Origin: Aporhodopirellula rubra
Lineage (GTDB): Bacteria > Planctomycetota > Planctomycetia > Pirellulales > Pirellulaceae
NCBI RefSeq assembly: GCF_014192335.1
Contig: NZ_JACHXU010000007.1
Span: forward strand, 100,324 to 164,323
Reading direction: 5' to 3'
Length of the DNA: 64,000 bases
The position numbers and the translations under genes were made by a program. Below, one piece after another: positions 8,571-17,393 of the stretch (position 1 is its first letter; each line of letters starts with the position of its first letter). The notes beneath the pieces were generated by a model that worked only from the letters and a program-made list of their open reading frames with translations, made no database searches and was not told the origin of the DNA.

Positions 8571-10823
8571 TCAGTCGCGTGAGCGTCCGCCGCCATCACG
8601 GCGAGGACCACGTCCGCCACCACCGCCGCCGCCACGTCGACGACGAGGACGTTCTTCGCCGTCTCCGTCACCACCGCGATCACCGCCACCGTTCTCTTCG
8701 AGTTCCGCAGCCAACGGATCTTCGAGGCCGAGCTCTTCGAGAGCGCGACGACGACTGAGTTTGACGCGGTCATGCTCATCGACGTCGATGACCAGAACCT
8801 TCATCTCGTCACCAACGGCAACGACACGGTCGAGGCTGCTGATGTATCCGCCACTCATTTCACTGATGTGAACGAGTCCGTCACGGCCTGGCAGGATCTC
8901 AACGAAAGCACCGAATTCCTTGATGCTGCTGACGATGCCGTCGTAGATCTTGCCGATCTGCACGGTCGCCGTGCAGGCTTCGACTTGCTTCATCGCTTCC
9001 ATTGCAGACTCTTTGTTGCTGCTGGCGACGAGCACGGTACCGTCATCATCGACTTCGATCACGGCGCCGGTTGTTTCCTGGATACCACGGATGTTCTTAC
9101 CACCGGGTCCGATCAGGGCACCGATCTTATCGGGCGAGATCTTCGTGCGGAGCAATCGTGGTGCTGTTGGCGAGATTTCGCGACGAGGACGTGGGATCGT
9201 CGTGAGCATCTTCTTCAGGATTTCGATCCGAGCTTCACGCGACTGCTTCAGCGTCGCACGGATGATGTCTTCACCAACACCAGTGACCTTGAGGTCGAGC
9301 TGGATACCGGTGATACCGTTTTGAGTTCCGGCGATCTTGAAGTCCATGTCGCCGAAGTGATCTTCGGTTCCGAGGATGTCAGTCAGCAGGTGCCAATCGT
9401 CGGGTGAGTTCTGAACCAAACCGATCGAGATACCGGCAACCGGGTTGCTGATCGGAACGCCCGAAGCCATCAAACCGAGAGTCGCACCACAAACCGAAGC
9501 CATCGACGAGCTACCGTTCGATTCGGTGATATCGCTGATCACGCGGATCGTGTACGGGAATGCATCGGCAGGTGGCAGAACAGGAGCAACACTTCGTTCG
9601 GCGAGCGAGCCGTGTCCGATTTCCCGACGTCCTGGTCCCCGGATCGGACGGCATTCGCCAACCGAGTACGAAGGGAAGTTGTAATCGAGCATGAACTTCT
9701 TGCTGTACTCGTCTTGCAAGCCGTCAACGCGTTGTTCGTCGCGGCTCGTTCCCAGAGCGATTGTCACCAACGCTTGGGTTTCACCACGTTGGAACAAAGC
9801 CGAACCGTGCACGCACGGCAACAGGTCCGTTTCACAGTGGATCGCACGCAACGAGTTACGGTCACGTCCGTCAGGACGCGTTCCCGCGCTGATCAAATCG
9901 CGAACGACCTTTTCTTCGAGGTCGTGCCAAACTTTCTTGAAACGGTTGACGCAGATGGCGCCTTCCGCATTCGGGTCAGGAATGACTTCGCCCATAGCGC
10001 GGTCACGCAGAGCACGAGTGGCATCGGCGCGAGCCTGCTTGCCGGAGGTTTGCTGTGCGCTACGGAACTCGTCGTAGTACGCATCGTTGAGGCGACCGAA
10101 CAGACCATCGTCAGCCGGTGCTTCGTAAGGAACCTTGACCGGGTTGACCTTTTGATACAGTTCTTCTTGAAGTTCGATGACTTCACGGATGACACCGTGA
10201 GCGAACTGAATCGCTTCCATCATCTCGTCTTCAGGCATTTCATTGGCGAAGCCTTCGATCATGGCGACCATTTCACGGCTACCGCTCACGATCATGTCGA
10301 GTTCCGATTCTTCGAGTTGATCGAAGGTTGGGAACGCGACCAATTTGCCGTCGACCTTACCGACTCGCACGCTGGCGACGGGGCCTAAGAATGGCAACGG
10401 GCTGATGTGCAGAGCGGCACCGGCACCGTTCATCGCCAACACGTCACCGTCATTTTGCAAATCGCTGGCGATCACCATCGCTTGGATCTGAACTTCGTCC
10501 ATGTACCCTTCGGGGAACAACGGACGGATCGGGCGGTCCATCAGACGCGAGCTCAAGATTTCCTTGGTGCTCGGACGTCCTTCTCGCTTCAAGAATCCGC
10601 CTGGGAATTTACCAGCAGCGGCGAGCCGCTCGCGGTAGTCGCACATCAGCGGGAAGAAGTCGATGCCTGGACGAGGGGTTCCCGAAGCAGCGGCCACGAG
10701 GACCACCGTGTCACCGTACTGCACCAGCACACTGCCGGCGGCCTGTTTAGCGACGTGCCCCGTTTCAAAGGACATGACCGAATCGCCGATTTTTCGCTCG
10801 ACGCGAATTTTGTGAATACTCAC
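8571..10823 (-). CDS. pnp: Polynucleotide phosphorylase (PNPase)
   Basis: PNPase is the 3'-5' phosphorolytic exoribonuclease of the RNA degradosome. The product of about 750 aa has two RNase PH-like domains (start VERKIGDSVMSFETGHVAKQ; second core CRPIRGPGRREIGHGSLAE), a KH domain around residue 571 (IGALIGPGGKNIRGIQE) and an S1 domain around 620-690 (GIVSSIKEFGAFVEILPGRD). The C-terminal 50 residues are an acidic then Gly/Arg-rich tail ending GGGRSRD, which may bind RNA. I chose the GTG at 10823: it has GAGG 5 nt upstream and matches the usual PNPase N-terminus; an earlier ATG at 10988 would add 55 atypical residues. rpsO lies upstream as in many bacteria. Confidence 0.97.
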   Translation of the reverse strand: MSIHKIRVERKIGDSVMSFETGHVAKQAAGSVLVQYGDTVVLVAAASGTPRPGIDFFPLMCDYRERLAAAGKFPGGFLKREGRPSTKEILSSRLMDRPIRPLFPEGYMDEVQIQAMVIASDLQNDGDVLAMNGAGAALHISPLPFLGPVASVRVGKVDGKLVAFPTFDQLEESELDMIVSGSREMVAMIEGFANEMPEDEMMEAIQFAHGVIREVIELQEELYQKVNPVKVPYEAPADDGLFGRLNDAYYDEFRSAQQTSGKQARADATRALRDRAMGEVIPDPNAEGAICVNRFKKVWHDLEEKVVRDLISAGTRPDGRDRNSLRAIHCETDLLPCVHGSALFQRGETQALVTIALGTSRDEQRVDGLQDEYSKKFMLDYNFPSYSVGECRPIRGPGRREIGHGSLAERSVAPVLPPADAFPYTIRVISDITESNGSSSMASVCGATLGLMASGVPISNPVAGISIGLVQNSPDDWHLLTDILGTEDHFGDMDFKIAGTQNGITGIQLDLKVTGVGEDIIRATLKQSREARIEILKKMLTTIPRPRREISPTAPRLLRTKISPDKIGALIGPGGKNIRGIQETTGAVIEVDDDGTVLVASSNKESAMEAMKQVEACTATVQIGKIYDGIVSSIKEFGAFVEILPGRDGLVHISEMSGGYISSLDRVVAVGDEMKVLVIDVDEHDRVKLSRRRALEELGLEDPLAAELEENGGGDRGGDGDGEERPRRRRGGGGGGGRGPRRDGGGRSRD

Positions 10824-11351
10824 CGCAACCTCTATTTTCTTTCTTTTCCTACAAACTACAAAACGGCGGCATACGACCGCCAACAACCCCGATACGTTCG
10901 ATCGATTCCGCGACATCGCTCGAAGAAACCAGCCCAATTGCGGGCGAGGGAATCGACGATGGAACAGGCGGCAATCGATGGGAAGCAATGAATGTCGGCG
11001 GCGTCGTTCAGACGCACCCTACCGACTCGCACATCACCGCAACACGGCTCGAGAAACACCGTGCCGCTTTCACGTGCGTGGATTCGATCAGTTGATCGTC
11101 GAAACCACGCGTGAATGGACATATAAGAAATGTTCGCCTGGGGCGAACCGTCCGCTTGGATCTGCAACGAACGACTCAATTTTGAGTCGCTCGAGTCCGA
11201 AACGACTGCCGCAGAAACAGGGTTTCCGTCAGCAGTCCATCGCAGCAGCAGAGAGAGTGAAGGCACTCGTTAACAACCAATCCGGGGTTTTCCCCCGATG
11301 GCCGACCCAAACACGGTCGAAGGACCGCGCCGACGACCGATCTGACAAGAA
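10824..11351. other. Long rpsO-pnp spacer
   Basis: 528 bp separate rpsO from pnp, much more than the roughly 250 bp known from E. coli. A short inverted repeat CGACTCAATTTTGAGTCG lies at 11172-11189 and could form a hairpin in the transcript. Open frames here have unusual composition and no recognisable product, so I call no gene. The spacer probably holds the pnp leader, and possibly a second promoter, RNA processing or autoregulation sites; none can be proved by eye. Confidence 0.5.
10829..10832 (-). promoter_or_regulatory. Shine-Dalgarno site of pnp
   Basis: On the minus strand GAGG lies 5 nt before the GTG at 10823. It decides the pnp start, since no such site precedes the upstream in-frame ATG codons. 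Confidence 0.7.
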
Positions 11352-11621
11352 CTACTTGCGGATACCGAGCTTACCAATGACATCCAGGTATCGCTGAGGA
11401 TCCTGAGCCCGGACGTAGTCGAGCAAACGCCGACGACGGCTAACCAACCCGAGCAAACCGCGACGTGAGGCGTAATCCTTACGGTGCGTTCGCATGTGTT
11501 CGGTCAATCCGTTGATCCGTTCGGTCAGAATCGCGATCTGAACTTCGGGGGAACCGGTATCGTTTGCGGTCGAACCGTGCTCGGTGACCACTTCTTTCTT
11601 ACGTTCTTTCGAGATCGTCAT
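11352..11621 (-). CDS. rpsO: 30S ribosomal protein S15
   Basis: An 89-aa protein with the full S15 pattern: N-terminal [12 protein letters not shown], then [40 protein letters not shown] and [21 protein letters not shown]15 binds 16S rRNA at the three-way junction of helices 20-22 and starts assembly of the small-subunit platform. Length is exactly typical. The gene lies upstream of pnp on the same strand, the widespread bacterial arrangement. No strong Shine-Dalgarno site is visible; AGGA lies about 14 nt before the ATG. Confidence 0.98.
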   Translation of the reverse strand: MTISKERKKEVVTEHGSTANDTGSPEVQIAILTERINGLTEHMRTHRKDYASRRGLLGLVSRRRRLLDYVRAQDPQRYLDVIGKLGIRK

Positions 11622-11962
11622 ACGGAGAACTGTTTCCTAGATGAATCCAATACGGAGGTCACATGCCATCCGCGTCAGACCCAAGTTTAAGTAAATGATT
11701 TTCCCGCGAAGTCTAACGTGCCCCCCTGCGAACGCAACGTCAAATCGGGCCTGGCGGGTGTAATTTTGGATTTTGACCGAGCCTTCAACTAGGCCTTAGC
11801 GAGCCCATTCGCACGCTACCCTCTCGGTGCACACCCGTCACCGCGAAAAAGCCGCCCGGCACGCCGCCGGACTTGCTGAATCGGCCAAACCGAATGCCTG
11901 ATCAGATAAATGTGCTACAGCCCGCCGACCGCGACGTCAGTTCGACACCGGCTCGGAAAACT
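11622..11962. other. Intergenic region between cysC and rpsO
   Basis: 341 bp with no supported gene. The part near 11845-11870 carries a probable cysC terminator. The part next to rpsO presumably holds its promoter, but no convincing -35/-10 pair was found. Confidence 0.5.
11845..11870 (-). terminator. Probable terminator downstream of cysC
   Basis: Read on the minus strand, CCGGC-GGCGT-GCCGG forms a short GC stem, followed by GCGGC and five T residues. The stem is only 5 bp and the T-run is separated from it by 5 nt, so the call is tentative. It lies about 95 nt after the cysC stop. Confidence 0.4.
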
Positions 11963-12715
11963 CTAGGATCGGCTCTGAAACACCCCTCGGTCCACCATCG
12001 CCTGCAGAATTTCCACAGCCGCGTCGGCAGGAGTCATCCCTTCGCGAAATCTCAAATGAATTTCGGGAGACTCCGGTGCCTCGTACGGGTCGCTGATTCC
12101 CGTGAAATTCGCGATTTCTCCGGCGATCGCTTTCTTGTACAGCCCCTTGGGATCGCGTTGCTTGCAGACCTCCAGCGGCGTGTCGACGAACACCTCCAAA
12201 AAGTCACCTGGACGCCCATCGGCCTCGACCATCCGGCGAACCCGATCGCGGTCGCGGCGATACGGGCTCACGAAAGCCGCCAACGTGATCAAACCCGCGT
12301 TAGCCATCAGCGATGAAACCGCACCGATCCGGCGAATATTCTCTTCTCGATCGACGGCGGAAAATCCGAGCCCGAACCGCGCCGCAAATTCGTCACCGTG
12401 CTCCTCGGCGAGCCCCGAGGGCGGTGAACAGAGCCCGTGACGCACATTGTCTCCGTCGAGCAACGTCGACGCCGCCCCGCGACCGATCAACAGCCGATCC
12501 AACTCATTGGCGATCGTCGATTTCCCGCAGCCACTCAGTCCCGTGAACCAAACCACCGTGCCACGCTGAGTCAGATTGGATTCCCGCGCCACACGGTCCA
12601 CGGTCGTCTCATGCCAAACGATGTTTTGCGAGATGCCCTCCGATGCCGGAGGTGACAATTCCGACGAAGACGAGGCCTGAGTTGATTGCGAAGACGGCCC
12701 GGTAGGTTGATTCAT
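11963..12715 (-). CDS. cysC: Adenylylsulfate (APS) kinase
   Basis: APS kinase phosphorylates adenosine 5'-phosphosulfate to PAPS, the donor for assimilation or sulfation. The 250-aa product has a Ser/Thr-rich N-terminal extension of about 30 residues, the P-loop GLSGCGKS at 59-66, DGDNVRHGL at 87-95, [33 protein letters not shown] and the DPKGLYKKA motif, all typical of CysC. An insertion of about 20 residues (about 96-114) separates DGDNVRHGL from [14 protein letters not shown], which are almost adjacent in most CysC proteins. Stand-alone CysC without sulfurylase genes nearby may serve sulfation rather than assimilation; planctomycetes are rich in sulfatases, but this is inference. It lies 69 bp after the SUKH-like gene. 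Confidence 0.93.
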   Translation of the reverse strand: MNQPTGPSSQSTQASSSSELSPPASEGISQNIVWHETTVDRVARESNLTQRGTVVWFTGLSGCGKSTIANELDRLLIGRGAASTLLDGDNVRHGLCSPPSGLAEEHGDEFAARFGLGFSAVDREENIRRIGAVSSLMANAGLITLAAFVSPYRRDRDRVRRMVEADGRPGDFLEVFVDTPLEVCKQRDPKGLYKKAIAGEIANFTGISDPYEAPESPEIHLRFREGMTPADAAVEILQAMVDRGVFQSRS

Positions 12716-12784
12716 GGTTCAATGCAATGGTGTTGTTCGTGCAAGTTCATTCGATCGAGAATCGGCAGATCACAGATCGGAAAA

Positions 12785-14323
12785 TCAGAGGTTGTATCGA
12801 GCCTTCAGCCCGTCGCGGTGCACCCCGGCGAGCCGTTCATGGCTGCCCCAACCCGCCGCTCGGCAGGCCAAAATGTATTGATCGAGAAGTTCGCCGTATC
12901 GTCGCAGTGGTTCCGCACCGAGATCCCATCCGGCCGCGTACAAAAGCCGAGCGGATGTCTGGGGTGACGACGCGGACAAGGATTGATCGATCAGCATTTG
13001 GGAATACTGCGTGCGAATGGAACCCGATCCGTCGGCAGGGCATCGCCCGCAATACTGTAGCAATTGCTCGTCACCGATCACCCCGGGCAGGCGACCAAGT
13101 TGATCGGGAAGCGGAGTGAAAGATTGACCGTCGTGATTGGCACCTGGACTCACGGTGCCGCCGATTTCGTCCAAGAACCGAGCCGAGAATTTAGCGACGC
13201 CGTCCGAGGATGTGGCCCAGTGAGTTCGCAGCCGAACGCTTTGATCGGTAAACACGCTGCACCTCAATGCATTGGTAAACGCCTGAGTCGCCCCAATCGT
13301 GTCACCGCCGGACCACTTAACGTACCCGAGCAAATCGTGGCCCCACGACAAATCACGGTTCGACGCACAAATCACCGACGCATGATGGGCTACCTCGTCC
13401 CATCGCTGCTGAGCGGGATCGAAAGCCGACGCGGGCATGCGCAGTGCCTGCTGCAAGCACGCGGCGATTTCGCCCGGCATCGTTCGCAAATCGAACGACC
13501 AACGCATCAGATCGTTCCACACCAATTCTAAATCGTGAGCGATCTTAGGACTAAGGTGCCCGGCCAACTCACTTGAAAGTGCATCAATCACCAACTGGCA
13601 TCGTACGGGAGTCTCACAGAGCCCGTTACTCAAAAAATCATTCGCTAGCCGCGACGGATCGCCCGGCCCTTGCCAATCGATCGCGTCGATCGCGGGCAAG
13701 CAATCGCTCACCCATTGTCCCCACGGATGAGAACGCCAATCCTGCGGCCCACTCGGTGCACCACTTTCGATAACCATCTCCGCGTCGGCCTCGAATGCGG
13801 GCTCGGCGTGCCGCCGATCCGGCTGAGGCAAACGAGCCAGCGACCAATCAAACAGAAACGCTTCCGCCAATCGGCTGCCCCATGGCAACCAATCGCCTCC
13901 GCCGTGATACCACTGGCAAATGTCGGTCGAGATCCCCGTTTGTTTCGCCAGCTCCGGATCGAGCAAACGAAGGCACAGCCAATCCCCGGCCCCATTACCC
14001 ACCAATGGCAGAAAGTTCGGCGGCATCAACGGCGGCCAGAACGGGTCCGGCACCGTCGACAACAGCGTCTGCGGCGTGGCCGAATAACGAAACTCACCCC
14101 AATTCAGATTCTGTGCTCCGGGCTGCGAGCCCGTTCCGTGGGAACAGAGCTCGTCCCACCAATGACACAATTCATCGTCAAAATCGATACCGAATCGCTC
14201 GGACAGACGCGAAGACCAACGATCCGGACCGCTGCTGCCGGCGGCCGCAGATGGGATCGAACTCGCCGCATCTTCCTTTTTGGCCACAGAGTCGTCGTCG
14301 GTAGTCGAATGCGGAATGGTCAC
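12785..14323 (-). CDS. SMI1/KNR4 (SUKH)-like protein
   Basis: A 512-aa protein with no signal peptide. Around residues 95-165 it shows the pattern of SMI1/KNR4 (SUKH) domains: MPPNFLPLVGNGAGDWLCLR followed by ICQWYHGGGDWLPWGSRLAEAFL. The rest is helical, tryptophan-rich and not recognised; the C-terminus has short repeat-like helices (LLYAAGWDLGAEPLRRYGEL). SUKH domains occur in immunity proteins against toxins and in general protein-interaction roles, but no toxin gene is visible nearby, so no immunity role should be assumed. It is upstream of cysC on the same strand and may share its transcript. Moderate confidence for the domain, none for the function. Confidence 0.6.
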   Translation of the reverse strand: MTIPHSTTDDDSVAKKEDAASSIPSAAAGSSGPDRWSSRLSERFGIDFDDELCHWWDELCSHGTGSQPGAQNLNWGEFRYSATPQTLLSTVPDPFWPPLMPPNFLPLVGNGAGDWLCLRLLDPELAKQTGISTDICQWYHGGGDWLPWGSRLAEAFLFDWSLARLPQPDRRHAEPAFEADAEMVIESGAPSGPQDWRSHPWGQWVSDCLPAIDAIDWQGPGDPSRLANDFLSNGLCETPVRCQLVIDALSSELAGHLSPKIAHDLELVWNDLMRWSFDLRTMPGEIAACLQQALRMPASAFDPAQQRWDEVAHHASVICASNRDLSWGHDLLGYVKWSGGDTIGATQAFTNALRCSVFTDQSVRLRTHWATSSDGVAKFSARFLDEIGGTVSPGANHDGQSFTPLPDQLGRLPGVIGDEQLLQYCGRCPADGSGSIRTQYSQMLIDQSLSASSPQTSARLLYAAGWDLGAEPLRRYGELLDQYILACRAAGWGSHERLAGVHRDGLKARYNL

Positions 14324-14458
14324 GTTCTATGATGAGGGGCCAGAGTGGCCTTCCGGTCAGACAATTGCGAAGAAAAGGAGCGTAATCGGCGCGAACGCCG
14401 TTTATCGCTCGCCAGCGTAGCGGTCTGATCCTACTAAACGCAAGACAAACGGTTTTCG

Positions 14459-15901
14459 ATGAGATCGCCCCTACCTACAAGTTCCCATTGTACCGAAAAG
14501 TTTCGCTTCACACCCGGGGCGGCACCCGCGAACGGGTTTCGACGCGTTTTGCTCGTGGCGGCCCCCCTCCTTTTCGTGTTCCCGACGCTGAACCCCATGA
14601 ACGCATCTTCACAGGAGTTCCAGCCGAATTATGACGAATCGAAGATCCCACCCTATGTTCTTCCCGATCCGCTTTTGACAGCCTCGGGCGATCGCGTGAC
14701 GTCCCCCGAACAATGGGCGGCCCGGCGTGCCGAAACGATCGAATTGTTCGAAAACCACGTTTTCGGTCGAATGCCGGCAGAAAGGAACGTCGACGCCAAA
14801 GTCGTCCGCCGCGATCCGACCATCAACGATGGCAACACGATCCGGTACGAACTGACCGTGACGATCCACCCGCTCAAGGCTTCCACGACGACCGAACCGA
14901 AATCGCTGGAAATCCACGTCCTCGCCGATGTCCCTAAACAGCCGGACTCCGGCGGTGACGAGGGCCAAATCTCGAGCGGCCCGTATCCCGCCTTCCTCGG
15001 CCTTAACTTTCACGGCAATCACACCGTCTCGCCAGATCCCTCGATCCGAATCCCGTCATCGTGGGTTCCCGATCGAGGCTCGCAAACCACCGACGGGCAC
15101 CGCGCGACCGAGCGTGGCCGCGGCGTCGCCGCATCGCGGTGGCCAAATCGCATGATCAACGGCGCAGGCTACGCAGTGATCACGGCCTACTGCGGCGACA
15201 TTGACCCAGACTTTGACGACGGATTTCAAAACGGCCTTCATGCGTTGATGCCTGACTATGTCGAGAGTCTGCCGCCCGATCAACGACCGGGGACGATCGC
15301 GGCATGGTCCTACGGCCTGTCATGCATTCTTGACGCGGTCACGGCGACAGAAGAACTCAACATCGATGCCTCAAATGTCGCGTTAATCGGGCACTCACGA
15401 TTGGGCAAAACTTCGCTGTGGGCTGGTGCGACGGATACACGTTTCGCGGCCGTCATCAGCAACAACTCGGGATGCGGCGGCGCGGCACTGTCACGGCGCG
15501 CCTTTGGCGAAACCGTTGCCCGGATCAACCGAAATTTCCCTCATTGGTTTTGCGAGGGATTTCATCATTACGACCAGCGCGAAAGTGAACTGCCCGTCGA
15601 CTCACATCAACTCTTAGCGATGGCCGCACCACGCCCCATCGCCGTCGGCAGCGCAGTCGATGATCAGTGGGCCGACCCGAGAGGTGAATTCCTGGCCTCG
15701 CTTCACGCATCCCCGGTCTATGAAGTACTCGGCCTCGCGGGCCTGAAGGACGAAGAAAACCAAACGCCTTCCGATCTTCCCGTCGTCGACGATGCCTTCA
15801 CCTCGGGCACCATCTCGTATCACCTCCGCACTGGCAAGCACGACCTGAAAGAATCCGACTGGATGCGGTACATCCAATTCCTTGATCGCTTCCTCAAATA
15901 A
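14459..15901 (+). CDS. Secreted CE15-like (glucuronoyl esterase family) alpha/beta hydrolase
   Basis: A 480-aa exported esterase. A signal peptide with hydrophobic core VLLVAAPLLFVFPTL lies at about residues 30-45. The nucleophile elbow is GHSRLGKTSLW with Ser313, the sequence seen in bacterial relatives of CE15 glucuronoyl methylesterases (GxSRxGK), and the late GKHDLKESDW offers His461 as the triad histidine. FLGLNFHGNHTVSPDPSI and WSYGLSCILDAV also fit. Many database annotations call such proteins acetylxylan esterases. CE15 enzymes cleave ester links between glucuronic acid in xylan and lignin alcohols, but the natural substrate in marine planctomycetes is unknown. It stands alone, with a probable terminator behind it. 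Confidence 0.82.
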   Translation: MRSPLPTSSHCTEKFRFTPGAAPANGFRRVLLVAAPLLFVFPTLNPMNASSQEFQPNYDESKIPPYVLPDPLLTASGDRVTSPEQWAARRAETIELFENHVFGRMPAERNVDAKVVRRDPTINDGNTIRYELTVTIHPLKASTTTEPKSLEIHVLADVPKQPDSGGDEGQISSGPYPAFLGLNFHGNHTVSPDPSIRIPSSWVPDRGSQTTDGHRATERGRGVAASRWPNRMINGAGYAVITAYCGDIDPDFDDGFQNGLHALMPDYVESLPPDQRPGTIAAWSYGLSCILDAVTATEELNIDASNVALIGHSRLGKTSLWAGATDTRFAAVISNNSGCGGAALSRRAFGETVARINRNFPHWFCEGFHHYDQRESELPVDSHQLLAMAAPRPIAVGSAVDDQWADPRGEFLASLHASPVYEVLGLAGLKDEENQTPSDLPVVDDAFTSGTISYHLRTGKHDLKESDWMRYIQFLDRFLK

Positions 15902-15928
15902 TAAAGGCGTCGGTACCTTTCCGCACGC

Positions 15929-15957
15929 CGATGCATTCATTGCATCGCAGCGTTTTT
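15929..15957 (+). terminator. Probable terminator of the CE15-like gene
   Basis: CGATGCA-TTCAT-TGCATCG forms a 7-bp stem with a 5-nt loop, followed by CAGCG and five T residues. It starts 27 nt after the stop codon, in a convergent gap. Confidence 0.5.
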
Positions 15958-16020
15958 CCACTCAGGCAAACGTCATCGATCAAAGTCGGACAACGTTTTC
16001 ACTCAGAAAGAACGTTCGAC

Positions 16021-16950
16021 TTACGCGGCGCGGTATTGGATCAACCCGCGGAGCGTCTGCATCAACGTCGAGATACGAGGACGGAATTGATCGTCGAGAA
16101 ACTCACCTTCAAAGCTCGTCGGAACTTCCATCACGACTTTGGCCCGACGCGCGACCTTCGCGGTTACTTCGGCGTCAAAGCCACGATCGCATTCACGCAA
16201 TTCAAGCGAACGGATCAGGTCACCACGGAACACCTTGTGTGAACTTTCCATGTCCGAGATTTTCATCCCGGTAGCGAGGTTTGCCACGAGCGTTGTGATG
16301 CGTCCCGACAAACGCGACGCGATCGAGATTCCTCGACGTGTGTCACGACGAAGCCGCCGAGAACCGTAAACGGCGTCGGCCTTGTTCTCGAGAATCGGCC
16401 ATACCGCGCCGAGCAAGTCGGCAGGATCGTACGCCATGTCAGCGTCTTGGATGGCAACGACACGGCCCGTCGAATGTCGCAATGCCATCCGAATCGCCGA
16501 ACCACGGCCGTGGTGTTTACGACGGCGGAGCACCGTCAAATTTGATTTCGGCATCAGGCTTCGAGCGTAATGCCAACTTCCGTCAGTGCTGCCATCATCG
16601 ACAACGATCACTTCGCATGACGCGGGCATCACTTCTTCGATCCGCGATAGCACTTCAGGCAAACTCTCACGGGCGTTGTACACCGGCACGATGATTGAGA
16701 TATCAAACGACGTGACGGGTGTGTTACCGCAGGCAACCTGCTGCGCCTCAGCAATCAAACTGAGAGTATCATCAATTCGTTCGAGAACGTCGTCTGCATA
16801 CGACGTCGAGTGGGGCGATTCCCATGCGGTCTCGTCAGCGATCTTTTCAATCGCGGGAACGTAGTCCAGTGTCGCCCCGTCGTCGTTCGGACTCAGCGGG
16901 AATGCTGGTGAGTCGGTCTTGCTCGGTGATTCAATCGTCGAAGTTGCCAT
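16021..16950 (-). CDS. Family 2 glycosyltransferase (polyprenyl-phosphate sugar transferase type)
   Basis: A 309-aa GT2 enzyme. After about 80 non-conserved residues, the GT-A fold starts with DISIIVPVYNARESLPEVLS, then CEVIVVDDGSTDGSWHYA, RGSAIRMALRHSTGRVVAIQ and the DADMAYDP motif, which carries the DxD-like metal site. YGSRRLRRD is typical of dolichol/undecaprenyl-phosphate mannose or glucose synthases. No C-terminal membrane helices are visible, so it is likely a soluble or peripheral DPM1-type enzyme moving a sugar from a nucleotide to a lipid carrier. The gene is monocistronic and divergent from the TelA-like gene. Confidence 0.85.
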   Translation of the reverse strand: MATSTIESPSKTDSPAFPLSPNDDGATLDYVPAIEKIADETAWESPHSTSYADDVLERIDDTLSLIAEAQQVACGNTPVTSFDISIIVPVYNARESLPEVLSRIEEVMPASCEVIVVDDGSTDGSWHYARSLMPKSNLTVLRRRKHHGRGSAIRMALRHSTGRVVAIQDADMAYDPADLLGAVWPILENKADAVYGSRRLRRDTRRGISIASRLSGRITTLVANLATGMKISDMESSHKVFRGDLIRSLELRECDRGFDAEVTAKVARRAKVVMEVPTSFEGEFLDDQFRPRISTLMQTLRGLIQYRAA

Positions 16951-17393
16951 ATGCCCATTACTCTGCGTTGCTGAGAAAGGCGATCACTCGCGCCGGTGAG
17001 TCTTTTCATCGGCGCCGAGGAAGTGTTCGCCAAGGGAACTATGGGGAACGATCACTCGGCGAGACGCCACCTCGCCGCAAATCCGAACGATTCTCTAGAC
17101 AACTGTTTCGTCCCCCCTAACGACAAATCCGAACGAATCGATTGTGCGGATCAACGCCGAGTTTGACATGTGATGCCGCCTTCCGAATCGAGGTGCAAAC
17201 GCCGTCATTTGGTTTTCGTTGCATTAATCCCACACCCAAATGGCATCGCCCCGTGAGACGAATCATTTCTTAATCTCACACCAAACTTACCTTTGGCGAA
17301 CTTGACGGCTGATTGCGGGCTGGTTCACGGACGTTTACCTTAATAGGAACACGTTACTTCCCTCGTCTACCTCCGCAATTACGAGTTTGGGCC
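16951..17393. other. Divergent intergenic region
   Basis: 443 bp between the divergent GT2 and TelA-like genes. No coding potential was found. Promoters for both directions should lie here; a TTGACA at 17163-17168 resembles a -35 element, but no good -10 hexamer is at the right distance. Confidence 0.4.

Noticed and set aside
10856..11266. Minus-strand frame of 136 codons in the rpsO-pnp spacer
   Set aside because: No recognisable product, Ser/Arg/Cys-rich random-looking translation, and no start signal; treated as spacer.
17163..17168. TTGACA as a -35 element of the TelA-like gene
   Set aside because: No suitable -10 hexamer at 16-18 bp; one hexamer alone is not evidence of a promoter.
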